This document shows positions 44,690 to 57,522 of a DNA stretch of 64,000 bases, in pieces; the first letter of the stretch is position 1, and every line of letters starts with the position of its first letter. The DNA lies in NCBI RefSeq assembly GCF_027923385.1, contig NZ_BSEC01000007.1, positions 1 through 64,000 of the forward strand. The letters run 5' to 3'. The translations under genes were made by a program, and so were the position numbers. The notes under the pieces are model-generated. The model worked only from the letters and a program-made list of their open reading frames with translations, made no database searches and was not told where the DNA came from. The DNA is from Methylocystis echinoides (lineage in GTDB: Bacteria; Pseudomonadota; Alphaproteobacteria; Rhizobiales; Beijerinckiaceae).

Positions 44690-45604
44690 CTATGTTGCGC
44701 GTTGCGCGCGGGCTAAAGCCTGCCTGGACATCTCGCGTGACGTGTCGCGAGCTTGCGCTACCTGATCCTTGTTTTTTAGGACGATCTGTTGCTTTAGCGG
44801 GTCGAGTGCCCCTCCGGGCACATCGAGATTGTATTCGTTGATGAGATAGAATGCCAAGCTTAGACGAATCGGCATGGTCAAGGCGTTGTCGACCATGTTG
44901 TATTCAACGACGACCGCCTTCTGTCGCTCGGGTGTCAGTTCAGGATTTGGAATTATGACGAGATCAATTAAATGATTCCATTCATAATCTAAGGAGAAGT
45001 CGACTTCTGCTTCGCCGGAAACAGAGGTGCTTCCGATTCGACTGAGGTGGTAGTCCCGAAAATCATTATGTTCGCGCGACCACGCCCTGACGTACCAGCG
45101 GCCAGCACTGTGCGCGAGTGCGTGAGGTGCGATGTTTCGGGCGCCATGGGGTGCACCCGTCATGGATTGATACGCGATCTCGATTTCCTGCTTCAGACGA
45201 ATGGCGTCGAGCACCCCCAATAGGATCGCCGGCTCGGTGTTGCGTCTCGGCAATGAGACGACCTCGTACGACGGGAGACCGTCGAACCAAGTCTCATCCT
45301 TGGTCATCCATCCATTCTTGAGCGCGACCATTCTGAGGAGGTGTCGGTCCGCGCTGTTGGCGGTGAAGACTGGGCGGAACGAGGGAAGCCTCGTGTAACG
45401 CTTCAGCGCGACGTCATAATCCATGTTGCCCGGAGCGAGCTGTTGATAAAGTTGCACGTCGCCGGATGCCTGCTGAACCGAAATCCCGAAGAGCTTCGCG
45501 ATGTCCGGGCGGCTCACTCGGCCTTCCCAAAACAATCTAAAGTCAATGAACTCAAGGCGTTGCCTTACGTTCCACTTGAGTATCTGTTCCGACTCGTCTG
45601 CCAT
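44690..45604 (-). CDS. capW: CapW/BrxR-type WYL-domain transcriptional regulator
   Basis: 304 aa. N-terminal winged-helix region (VRQRLEFIDFRLFWEGRVSR, PDIAKLFGISVQQASGDVQLY), a WYL domain (IAPHALAHSAGRWYVRAWSRE, YHLSRIGSTSVSG) and a C-terminal extension. CapW and BrxR are defence-island repressors of this plan. It is divergent from the CBASS operon with 175 bp between, the usual position, and is followed by the MNT-like gene. Confidence 0.9.
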   Translation of the reverse strand: MADESEQILKWNVRQRLEFIDFRLFWEGRVSRPDIAKLFGISVQQASGDVQLYQQLAPGNMDYDVALKRYTRLPSFRPVFTANSADRHLLRMVALKNGWMTKDETWFDGLPSYEVVSLPRRNTEPAILLGVLDAIRLKQEIEIAYQSMTGAPHGARNIAPHALAHSAGRWYVRAWSREHNDFRDYHLSRIGSTSVSGEAEVDFSLDYEWNHLIDLVIIPNPELTPERQKAVVVEYNMVDNALTMPIRLSLAFYLINEYNLDVPGGALDPLKQQIVLKNKDQVAQARDTSREMSRQALARAQRAT

Positions 45605-45652
45605 GCCACCATCCTACTTTTTTTGATTTGTAGCAGCAATCGCTCAAATAAG

Positions 45653-45681
45653 TTGACGTGTTTTTCAGGCTAGGGTAAAGA
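45653..45681 (+). promoter_or_regulatory. sigma-70-like promoter of the CBASS operon
   Basis: TTGACG at 45653-45658, 17-bp spacer, TAAAGA at 45676-45681, about 100 bp before the CD-NTase start. The surrounding 45605-45700 stretch is AT-rich and should also hold the CapW operator; a clear palindrome was not seen. Confidence 0.45.
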
Positions 45682-45779
45682 AATTGGAAACGGTGCCGTC
45701 GCGGTTTGGATTAACCAGATCGACGCCGACGACCGACGAAGAGCGAGCCTCCGACGAATATTCCGACGGGAACTGATTG

Positions 45780-46973
45780 ATGTACCACGATAGAAATATG
45801 CTCGCCCGTTTTCAGGTCTTCACTCTCCTCGAGAGGATCTGCCAAGAGCTTGATTTGACCGAGACGCAGCATGAACAGGCGAAAAAGAGCTACGAGGCCG
45901 TCGGCGAATGGCTGGCGGCTGCGTCCGATCCGCTGCTCGTCGGGATGGCGATCCGCCCGCAGGGGTCAATGGCGCTTCGGACGGCTGTCAAGCCGATTTC
46001 GGAGTGCGAGCACGACGTTGATCTCATCAGTTTCGCGCCTCGGTACTCGGTGGCGGCTCCGCCCGGAATCTTGAAGCAAGCCATTGGAGCACGTCTCAAG
46101 GACAACGGGACCTACGCGCGCCTATTGGAGGAAAAGCCGAGGTGCTGGCGGCTGAACTACGCCGGTGAGTTCCACTTGGACATTACGCCGTCGATCCGCA
46201 ATCCCGACTGCGTCAACGGAGGAGAACTGGTTCCGGAGAAAGGGAAAAGCGCATGGAAAGCGACCAATCCTGAAGGATACAGGAAGCTTTTCGAACGTCG
46301 CGGTGCGCTTCAACCGCGCCTGCGCCTGACCGAACTTGCGAAAGACTCGGTACGCGCCCGTGCCGACAGCGTCGCTCCGCTCCCTGAGCGCAGCGTGTTC
46401 AAGAGCGTCCTGTGCCGCATCGTGCAGATCTGCAAAAGGCATCGTGACGTCTATTTTTCGGAAAGAGATTCGTCGCTCGCGCCCATCTCGGTTATCATCA
46501 CCACGCTTCTCTCGCGTAGCTATGAAGCCTGCGTAAAAGACACCATTTACGACAGCGAATTCGACGTCCTGCTGGATGTGATCACGCGCATGCGGGATCA
46601 CATTAATCAGTTCGGCTCGCCCGAGAGGCCGTGGATCATCACGAACGAGACGACGAAAGGGGAGAATTTCGCCGAAAAATGGAGCGCCAACCCTGCGCTC
46701 CCGGTAGCTTTCTTTGAATGGCACAAGCGCGCTGTAGCGGACATCGTGTCCTTGAAAGCAGTAGAGGGGCTGGATCGAATCCAAGAGTCGCTGACTCGGT
46801 CGTTCGGAAGCAGGCCGGTGAAGAAGGCTATGGACGCCTTCACGCAGGATGTTTCTAAGGCGCGCAATGCTGGGGTCCTGTCGGTGGCGCCGGTCGCGGG
46901 GCTGACGAGCAACACCGCCGCCGCGCACGGTGGAACCTCCGTGAAGAAGAATACTTTCTACGGAGGCCGGTAA
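45780..46973 (+). CDS. CBASS cyclic-oligonucleotide synthase (CD-NTase)
   Basis: 397 aa from the ATG at 45780 (a TTG at 45777 is also in frame). Active-site motifs: PQGSMALRTAVKP (GS at 62-63), EHDVDLISF (Asp79, Asp81) and FHLDITPSI (Asp134). These define a cGAS/DncV-like enzyme that makes a cyclic nucleotide after phage infection. The C-terminus ends KKNTFYGGR, like the Gly-ending tails to which CBASS E2 proteins attach. First gene of the operon; its stop abuts the E2 start (TAAATG). Clade and product are not decided by eye. Confidence 0.9.
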   Translation: MYHDRNMLARFQVFTLLERICQELDLTETQHEQAKKSYEAVGEWLAAASDPLLVGMAIRPQGSMALRTAVKPISECEHDVDLISFAPRYSVAAPPGILKQAIGARLKDNGTYARLLEEKPRCWRLNYAGEFHLDITPSIRNPDCVNGGELVPEKGKSAWKATNPEGYRKLFERRGALQPRLRLTELAKDSVRARADSVAPLPERSVFKSVLCRIVQICKRHRDVYFSERDSSLAPISVIITTLLSRSYEACVKDTIYDSEFDVLLDVITRMRDHINQFGSPERPWIITNETTKGENFAEKWSANPALPVAFFEWHKRAVADIVSLKAVEGLDRIQESLTRSFGSRPVKKAMDAFTQDVSKARNAGVLSVAPVAGLTSNTAAAHGGTSVKKNTFYGGR

Positions 46974-47429
46974 ATGCGTCCGGGCCTTCGTCCTACCCTG
47001 AGTCCTAGCCAACAACTTCTTTTGCTTAGGGCCAGCAAGACTTTCTCCGGATCCGGCGAAGTCCGGAGAGAACGCTTGGTATGGACTTGCGAGATAGCGC
47101 CTACGGCCATGAGCAGGTCATATCGCCTCCAGATCGAATACTCCCGCGGCGGCGCGCCGCGAGTTTACGTTGTCGCTCCCAATCTAGTGGAACTCGCTGG
47201 CGGCCAACCGCTTCCTCACGTTTACGGCGCTGACGAGGAACAAAGACTCTGCGTGTACCATCCGCGTTTGAGGCAGTGGAGCGCCAATTTGGCGTTGGTT
47301 GCGACCGTCCTGCCTTGGGCCGTGCTTTGGCTTTTCTATTTCGAGGATTGGCTGCGCACTGGCGTCTGGAACGGCGGCGGAGAACATCCCGATGGCCAAA
47401 AAGACGATTACGACGAGGCTCCTGAATAA
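46974..47429 (+). CDS. cap2: CBASS E2-like protein (type II-short Cap2)
   Basis: 151 aa with the UBC-like pattern of stand-alone bacterial E2 proteins: YRLQIEYSRGGAPRVYVVAP, LPHVYGADEEQRLCVYHP with the probable catalytic Cys93, then LPWAVLWLFYFEDWLRTGVW and GGGEHPD. No E1 or JAB gene is present, which defines the short type II layout. In studied systems the E2 conjugates or holds the CD-NTase C-terminus to set its activity. Directly coupled to the CD-NTase gene. Confidence 0.85.
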   Translation: MRPGLRPTLSPSQQLLLLRASKTFSGSGEVRRERLVWTCEIAPTAMSRSYRLQIEYSRGGAPRVYVVAPNLVELAGGQPLPHVYGADEEQRLCVYHPRLRQWSANLALVATVLPWAVLWLFYFEDWLRTGVWNGGGEHPDGQKDDYDEAPE

Positions 47430-47488
47430 AAAAGTCCGCAGTCGAGCGGCGAATGGTCCGCGGCAACCATCCCGACAAGGAACAATGA

Positions 47489-48589
47489 ATGTCCTACGAA
47501 CAACCCGTCCTCCCGCGGTCTGCGGGCTCAATCCCTGCGCGCCGCGTGCAACAGAGTTGGCCGGCTGACCGGGACTTTCGCATCCTCTCAATCGATGGAG
47601 GGGGCATCCGCGGGGTGTTCCCCGCCGGCGTACTTGCGGATTTTGAGGCGACCTTGGGTGCCGACGCGTCCATCGTGGAATACTTCGACCTCGTCGCCGG
47701 CACTTCTACGGGCGGAATATTGGCTCTCGGATTAGGGGCCGGCAAGTCGGCCCGTGAGATTCGCGATCTTTACATGCACAGGGGACCGCAGATTTTCCCG
47801 CCCGTGTGGGACAACGCTGCGGGGCGGATATGGAAGTTTATCCGCAACAACTTCATCAATGCGGCCTTTCACCGATACAACCGGCTCGCATTGGAGCGCA
47901 CTCTTCAGGAGTTCCTGGGCGAAAAGCTTTTGGGGGAATCGAAAGTTCGTCATGTGATCCCATCATTTGATGGGCGCTTCAGCGAGGTCTTCCTGTTCAA
48001 GACTCGGCATCACGCAGATTACGAGCAGGATTGGCGGCGTAAGATGGTCGAGGTTGCGCTCGCGACGTCAGCGGCGCCGACGATTTACCGAGCGCTCGAC
48101 ACGGGCGGATTCAGACTGATCGACGGCGGCGTATGGGCTAACAATCCGCTGATGCTCGCCGTTATCGAGGCGATGGTCTGCTATGACGTGCCGCCGGAGC
48201 GCATCAAAATCCTGAGCATAGGCTGTGGACAGGATCCATTTCGCGTGACGAGGCGAATGGCGGTCGGGGGACTCTTTCATTGGCGTGGCGTGATCGGGGC
48301 AGCGATGCACGCTCAGTCTCTTGCCGCGACAAACCAAGCCAGACTGCTCCTTGGGCCGCAAAACGTCGTTCGTATCGACCCCGCGATCACCGGGGCGCCG
48401 ATCGAACTCGACGACTATCGACGAGCGATGGACGAGCTGCTGCCGGCAGTGGCCGGTGCTGTAGCTGCTCATCGTGATCGGGTTTGCTCGATGTTCCTTG
48501 CCCAGAAAGTCGCACCCTTTGTTCCTGTGCCGACGCCGTCAGGCATGGACGTGCGCCGCGCCATCGATGAGGCCGCGGTAGCTGGCTGA
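47489..48589 (+). CDS. capV: CapV-type patatin-like phospholipase effector
   Basis: 366 aa. Patatin motifs in order: oxyanion loop SIDGGGIRGVFPAGVL (about 34-49), nucleophile elbow GTSTGG with Ser73, and IDGGVWANNPL carrying the catalytic Asp. CapV proteins degrade membrane phospholipid when bound by the cyclic nucleotide, killing the infected cell. Last gene of the CBASS operon, 59 bp after cap2. The outer ISL3 element starts 110 bp downstream, leaving the operon whole. Confidence 0.92.
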   Translation: MSYEQPVLPRSAGSIPARRVQQSWPADRDFRILSIDGGGIRGVFPAGVLADFEATLGADASIVEYFDLVAGTSTGGILALGLGAGKSAREIRDLYMHRGPQIFPPVWDNAAGRIWKFIRNNFINAAFHRYNRLALERTLQEFLGEKLLGESKVRHVIPSFDGRFSEVFLFKTRHHADYEQDWRRKMVEVALATSAAPTIYRALDTGGFRLIDGGVWANNPLMLAVIEAMVCYDVPPERIKILSIGCGQDPFRVTRRMAVGGLFHWRGVIGAAMHAQSLAATNQARLLLGPQNVVRIDPAITGAPIELDDYRRAMDELLPAVAGAVAAHRDRVCSMFLAQKVAPFVPVPTPSGMDVRRAIDEAAVAG

Positions 48590-48767
48590 TCTGGTAAAGT
48601 CGGGCCACTGCTCGGCGGAAATCATGTGCTCGCGCGGCCGCGGGCTCGTAGCGCGTATAGCGCTGTATTTAAAGAGCACTGTCACGGTACGTCTAAATAG
48701 GGTCTGTTTCACTCTCGGTGCAAGGGCCGGAAATTGCGCGCTCTCTTGAGGCGCGGCATGTTGCGGG

Positions 48768-49354
48768 ATGAAAAAGTCAGCGCAGTGGGCGCCCTCGCCA
48801 AATTTGACGATCCTGACGGTCGAGCGGGATGAGACGAGTTGGGTAGTTTCGTTGAGGGGCGGCGGTCACGCAATATGCCCGGTTTGTCAGGTTCGATCGC
48901 GTTCTCGGCATAGCTCATATCGACGAACACTTCGCGATCTTCCAGCGCAAGGCACGCCTGTAGAAGTTCAGGCGCAGATGACGCGCTGGCGTTGCCGAAA
49001 TGACCGATGCGAGCGGCGAATCTTTGCCGAGCGCATTCCAGGGCTTGCAGCGCCGTTTGCGCGCCGAACCACGCGCCTTGCGGGCATTGTGCGACTTTTC
49101 GGTCATAGTGCTGGTGGACGCCCGTCAGAACGGCTGATGGCGCGCCTTGCCATGCTCGTAGGCCACTGCACCATCCTAAGAGAGGTGAAGCGAAGCGCGC
49201 AAACCTATGCGAACGCGGCGCTGGTCAGAGTGGCGGGCATCGATGATTGGGCGTGGAAGAAAGGTATGAACTACGGAACGGTGGTCGTTGATCTCGAGCG
49301 ACGACAGGTGGTGGACGTGCTACCAGACCGTTCGGCCGCTTCCACCGCCGAGTG
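48768..49354 (+). pseudogene. ISL3 transposase, N-terminal part
   Basis: Starts MKKSAQWAP and carries the ISL3 zinc finger (CPVC, then CRNDRCERRIF) and the DDE-domain start VRVAGIDDWAWKKGMNYGT with LERRQVVDVLPDRSAASTAEW. The frame breaks at the IS256 insertion after AEW and continues at 53437 as LRRHPEIEV. Both halves are otherwise well kept, so the insertion is fairly recent. Confidence 0.9.
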
Positions 49355-49387
49355 GAGCTATGACCGAATTTGGGTGATGGGCGCTGA

Positions 49388-50451
49388 TCAAGCGGCGCGG
49401 TTTTCTCTGGCGTCGCTGCTTGCAACGCCATCGACGAATTTGACGCCTTCGATGAGCCGGGGCAACTGATTTGCTCCTTTCAATCTGCGCCAGGTTTTTG
49501 ACGCCGCCCGAATGAGCGTGAAGACCATGATCTTCACCGTCTTCTGCGAGAGAGCGCCCTTGGTGCGCACCGTCCGATGCCGGACGGTGGCAAATACGCT
49601 CTCGATTGGATTGGACGTTCGCAGGTGATCCCAGTGCTCTGCGGGGAAGTCGTAGAACGCCAGCAATGCTTCTTCATCCTTGGTCAGGCAGGCGACGGCC
49701 CGAGCGTATTTGATCCCGTATTTTTCGTTGAAGAGGTTTATCGCCGCGCGCGCCGCGGCCTTGGTTTCAGCGTGATGGATCTCCTGCAGATCGGCTTTGA
49801 CCGCCGCCGCCATGGACTTCGGGAACTTGCCCAGAATATTGGAGATCTTGTGAAACCAGCAGCGCTGATGCCGCGTGGCTGGATAAATCTCGTCCACTGC
49901 TTTCCAGAACCCCAAAGCGCCATCGGCAACCGCAAGTTCGGGGGAGATTGTCAGGCCCCGCGCCTTGAGATCGACAAGTAACTCACGCCAGCTTTGCGCG
50001 CTTTCCCGGGCGCCCACATGAAAGCCGATAAGCTTTTTGCCTTCGGGCGTGGCGCCGATGATAACGAGGATGCATTCGGCCTCCGGCTCCATCCGCGCCT
50101 GTAAATAGACGCCGTCCGCCCAGATGTAGACATAGCGGCGAGCCGAGAGATCCCGGCGTTGCCAGCGACCATGCTCCTCCTGCCAGGCCTCGATCAGACG
50201 AGCGATCACGCCCGGCGACAGGTTCGGGGCCTCTGGGCCGAGAAGGGCCGTCAGCGCCTCCTGAAGGTCGCCCATCGAGACGCCCCGCAGATAAAGAACC
50301 GGCAACAAGGCGTCGAGGCTGCGCGACCGGCGCGCCCATCTGGGCAGAATGTTCGAACTGAAGCGAACTTTCGCCGACGCCGGCACATCGGCGGCGCGGT
50401 CCCGCACCTTTTGCCGCTGAACGGTTATCGGCCCGATCCCGGTCTGGATGA
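49388..50451 (-). pseudogene. IS256 (mutator) transposase, C-terminal part
   Basis: Reads RRIIQTGIGPITVQRQKVRD onward and contains the mutator-type DDE core: YVYIWADGVYLQARMEPEA, LAVADGALGFWKAVDEIYP with RHQRCWFHKISNIL, and TSNPIESVFATVRHRT. The first 68 or so residues lie at 53122-53332, beyond the IS21 insertion. Confidence 0.9.
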
Positions 50452-50499
50452 TGCGGCGCGGCGATCAGGATGAGAATCCAGCGTCAATCACGATGAGAA

Positions 50500-50560
50500 C
50501 GCCGATGGGGGTGGTCCTGAGGGAGGGCGGAGCCCGACCTTAGGACCACCCCCATCGGCG
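50500..50560. repeat. long hairpin upstream of istA
   Basis: CGCCGATGGGGGTGGTCCT at 50500-50518 and its perfect complement at 50542-50560, 23-bp loop. It lies 40 bp before istA. It could attenuate outside transcription into the transposase genes. Confidence 0.7.
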
Positions 50561-50590
50561 GGCGCGCTTCACGCGCCGTCTGGCGGTTGA

Positions 50591-52147
<1,557 letters not shown>

Positions 52148-52157
52148 GAGCCGCGGC

Positions 52158-52982
52158 ATGAGCGACGCGACGATGTCCATTGACGCCGCGCGCGTCGAAC
52201 TCCTCCTCAACGAGTTGCGGCTGCCCGGCGTCAAGGCGATCTGGCCAAAGATCGCCGCACAATCCGACAAGGAAGGCTGGCCCGCCGCCCGTTTCCTGGC
52301 CGCGCTTGCGGAGCACGAAGCCGCCGATCGCACCCGTCGCCGGATCGAGCGGCACATGGTCGAGGCGCGACTTCCCGCCGGCAAAACCCTCGCCGCGTTC
52401 GACTTCGAGAGCACGCCGATGGTGTCAAAGGCGCAGGTGATGGCGCTCGCCGGCGGCGACGTCTGGCTCAAGGCGGGGGCCAATCTCCTGCTTTTCGGCC
52501 CGCCCGGGGGCGGAAAGAGTCATCTGGCGGCGGCGATCGGGCTCGCCCTCGTCGAAAACGGCTGGCGCGTCTTGTTTCAGCGCACCACCGATCTCGTCCA
52601 GCGCTTGCAGACCGCCCGCCTCGGGCTGGCGCTCGAAGCCTACATCGCCAAACTCGACCGCTACGATCTGCTCATCCTCGACGACATTGCCTATGTCTCA
52701 AAGGACCGGGACGAGACCAGCGTCCTGTTCGAGTTGATCGCCGCGCGCTACGAACGACGCTCGCTGCTCATCACCGCAAATCAGCCGTTTGGCGAATGGG
52801 GCCGGGTCTTTCCAGACCAGGCCATGACGCTCGCAGCGATCGATCGCCTCGTCCACCACGCCACGATTCTGGAGATGAATGTCGAGAGTTATCGCCGAAA
52901 GGCTGCACTCGATCGCAAGCGCGGCCCCGGCAGAAAACCGATCCACGCCACGCCGCGCGAACTCGAAAACGCCGCTGATTGA
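52158..52982 (+). CDS. istB: IS21 helper ATPase IstB
   Basis: 274 aa from the ATG at 52158 (GGAG 12 bp before). DnaC/DnaA-type AAA+ protein: Walker A LLFGPPGGGKSHLAAAIG near 108-125, Walker B YDLLILDDIAYVS, sensor LLITANQPFGEWGRVFPD. IstB assembles on target DNA and activates IstA. Intact. Confidence 0.95.
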   Translation: MSDATMSIDAARVELLLNELRLPGVKAIWPKIAAQSDKEGWPAARFLAALAEHEAADRTRRRIERHMVEARLPAGKTLAAFDFESTPMVSKAQVMALAGGDVWLKAGANLLLFGPPGGGKSHLAAAIGLALVENGWRVLFQRTTDLVQRLQTARLGLALEAYIAKLDRYDLLILDDIAYVSKDRDETSVLFELIAARYERRSLLITANQPFGEWGRVFPDQAMTLAAIDRLVHHATILEMNVESYRRKAALDRKRGPGRKPIHATPRELENAAD

Positions 52983-53121
52983 CGCGCGCCGCCCATCCTG
53001 ATTGTCGCTCCGCGTCAATTACCGCTTGCCAAGCAGCGCGCCAGCGACAATCATTCAAAAATCCGGCTGCCGCTTCTCATCCAGATTGACGCGCCGTTCT
53101 CATCCTGATTGTCGCCCCATA

Positions 53122-53332
53122 GGATGACCCGTTCTGGCCCGACGCCATGCCGCACAACACGTTGGCGGCCATCAGGCAGCCGCTCGTGGGAAAACATCTC
53201 GACGAAACTGTCTGCTTCAGCCTTCAGCGCGGCTGCAAGCATACGCTGCGCGCCTTCTCTCGCGATCTCTGTCAGCGGGTCCGAAACCAAGCCAGGCTGG
53301 CGCAGGTGGATGATCGTGCTATCGTCCTTCAT
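53122..53332 (-). pseudogene. IS256 transposase, N-terminal part
   Basis: From the ATG at 53332: MKDDSTIIHLRQPGLVSDPL, then ALKAEADSFVEMFSHERLPD and RHGVGPERVI, where the IS21 end cuts in. Continues at 50451 on the far side. Confidence 0.88.
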
Positions 53333-53436
53333 AGGCGTATCGCTCCATTGGAGGTTCTGGCAGGCTTCAGCACCCGCCACGATACGCCGCCTTCTCAGGC
53401 CCCATCACCCATTTTCAGCCATAGCTCCGCCGAGTG

Positions 53437-54547
53437 GCTCAGAAGGCATCCGGAGATCGAAGTGATCAGCCGCGACCGCGCCGGACTCTACGCCGAGGGC
53501 GCACGCGTAGGAGCCCCGCAAGCGCGCCAGGTTGCCGACCGCTTCCACCTGCTGCAGAACTTTCGGGATGCGGTAGAAAGGCAGCTGATCTATCCGGGCG
53601 GGCCGGTACGGAGAAGCAGCGACGGCGCTGCGGAAAAATCTCATTCCCGGAGAGTTTCCCGCGGCGCGCATCGGCATTTTGCAGAGCGAGCGGCCCGTGC
53701 TGCGCAACTAGCCAAATTTGCTGAAATCAGGGCTCTTTACGAAAATGGCGAAAGTATCACCGCGATCGCGCGCGCATTGGGCCTCGGGCGACGGCGTGTT
53801 GAGCGCTGGTCGCGTTTCATCGTCCTGCCCGAACGCAACGCGATGGAACCGAAAGCATGCACGCCTGCCCACTTCGAAGCGCTCCTATCGCGACGCTTTA
53901 CCGAAGGAGCCACATCCGTGAGGCTCCTGTTCGGGGAGATAAAGCAACAGGGGTATACGGGCTCCTATAGTCATCTGGCGCGGTTCATCGCGCCATGGAA
54001 AGACGCCGGCCGACCGCTCGACTTTATCGTCGAGACGCCCCTCGATCCTGCGTCGCCAGCATCGTCGTCGTCTTCAGCCTGCGGTCTTCCTGCGGCAACT
54101 CCTGCGCCAAGAATTGATCCAACGACCGGTCGTCACATCTCGCCGCTCACCGCAGCGGCGCTTTGCGTCAAACCAAGGGGACAAATGACGAGCCGCCAGT
54201 TGGCCGTCGTCGATGCTCTGAAGGCGGGGTCGGAGGAGTTTACCACGATGCGTCAGCTGGCGATGCGGTTTCGCGCTCTGTTTCGCGGCGGCTCCCTGGA
54301 AAAGCTGGACGAGTGGCTACGCGATGCGTTTTCTTGCGGCATCTACATGCGACGCTTTGCGAAGACATTGCGGCAAGACAAATGTGCGGTGCAGAACGCT
54401 GTGACGGACCCGTGGAGCAACGGACAGACAGAGGGTCAGATCAATCGATTGAAGACGCTCAAGCGGTCGATGTATGGTCAAGCCAGCATTGAACTGCTTC
54501 GCGCGAGGATGCTACCGCTTCAGGAATGCGACTTGCACCGAGAGTGA
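53437..54547 (+). pseudogene. ISL3 transposase, C-terminal part
   Basis: Resumes LRRHPEIEVISRDRAGLYAE and carries the remaining DDE motifs: QVADRFHLLQNFRDAVERQL and NAVTDPWSNGQTEGQINRLK, with a helix-turn-helix insert (ESITAIARALGLGRRRVERW). Stops at 54547 inside the right terminal repeat. Confidence 0.9.
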
Positions 54548-54728
54548 AACAGACCCCGCTTTCCTGCAGAGTGACACTTGGACCTCAAACCGATCGGCGC
54601 TTGAAGGATCACTCCTGGACAAGGCGACGTCACCAGGCATGAGACGCCACGCGACGGCGGCCCGGCGAACAGCAATTCTGTGACCTATCTCTGAGATCAG
54701 ATATTCCCAAGCCAAAAGACTCCTGACA

Positions 54729-55310
54729 CTAGCAGCCACTGTTGTGATGGGCGTGATTAAATTTTTTTCTATACCACAGCCAAAAACCGCCAAAGCCGCT
54801 GATGGATAGGAATGAAGTTGCGATTAATTCACGGATAGACGTCTCGCCAACCGTGAACCCGAAAGTTGCATTGTATTCTTTTGATCCATTTTGATCCTTC
54901 GCTCTAATAAGAGCAATATAGCTCCCTCGTTCCAAGAAATTGTGTTCGTATGTAAGCGTCCCGGTGCTGAATTTTGCGGGAGGGAGATATGCCTCAAGTG
55001 ATCTTTCATCTAATACCATCTCGCTGTCCATGTTTCCAGTAGCCTTAATTAGACGAAGCTCAATGGTCATATCACGCAGCTCATCTTGCATAGAGTCGAT
55101 TACGATTATCGTCGGACCAGTTTCCGGAATTTCCTCGCAAAATTGATTTCGAGACTTTAGCGGCTGGTAGAATGTAAAGGTAAGGACATCAGGACCTATC
55201 TTTGTAACGCATTGCTCTATCTGCTGGATCGGGCCCCCCGTTACCTGCTGAGCTTCGACCGGCGTTTGAAGCCAGATTGCGGCGACGAAGGCGAGTAGCA
55301 ATCTCATCAT
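54729..55310 (-). CDS. secreted, C-terminally anchored protein, possibly PmoD/AmoD-like
   Basis: 193 aa from the ATG at 55310. Sec signal (LLLAFVAAIWLQTPVEA), a periplasmic domain of about 140 residues, one membrane helix near the C-end (ELIATSFLSISGFGGFWLWY) and a His-containing tail. Conserved-looking segments are FCEEIPETGPTIIVIDSM, ELRDMTIELRLIK and TGTLTYEHNFLERGSYIALI, with Cys and several Met residues. Topology matches PmoD/AmoD proteins linked to copper handling for methane and ammonia monooxygenases, but I cannot prove membership. It starts 8 bp after the ftsH stop, in the pmoC-ftsH unit. Confidence 0.6.
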   Translation of the reverse strand: MMRLLLAFVAAIWLQTPVEAQQVTGGPIQQIEQCVTKIGPDVLTFTFYQPLKSRNQFCEEIPETGPTIIVIDSMQDELRDMTIELRLIKATGNMDSEMVLDERSLEAYLPPAKFSTGTLTYEHNFLERGSYIALIRAKDQNGSKEYNATFGFTVGETSIRELIATSFLSISGFGGFWLWYRKKFNHAHHNSGC

Positions 55311-55317
55311 CGTTCTT

Positions 55318-57306
<1,989 letters not shown>

Positions 57307-57412
57307 AATGCACCTCTTAGACGTTGATCCGGCCTGCGCTCTTGCTATGCTTGGTGGTCTCACTAGTTCTTTAGTCGCTGAAAATCGGATCGTGGGCTAA
57401 CGGTCATTAAGT

Positions 57413-57443
57413 CCCCTCTCGGCTTGAGAACTGCCGAGAGGGG
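57413..57443 (-). terminator. strong hairpin between pmoC and ftsH
   Basis: CCCCTCTCGGC (57413-57423) and its perfect complement (57433-57443) with a 9-bp loop. No T run follows on the minus strand, so it may protect or process the pmoC mRNA or cause partial termination, giving more pmoC than ftsH transcript. Confidence 0.55.
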
Positions 57444-57522
57444 CGAATCCCTGGAAGCAAGAGACACATTCCCCGCGTTGGACTTTCGTTAGGAGGTCCG
57501 ATGTCAACCCGGGGAACGGGCA

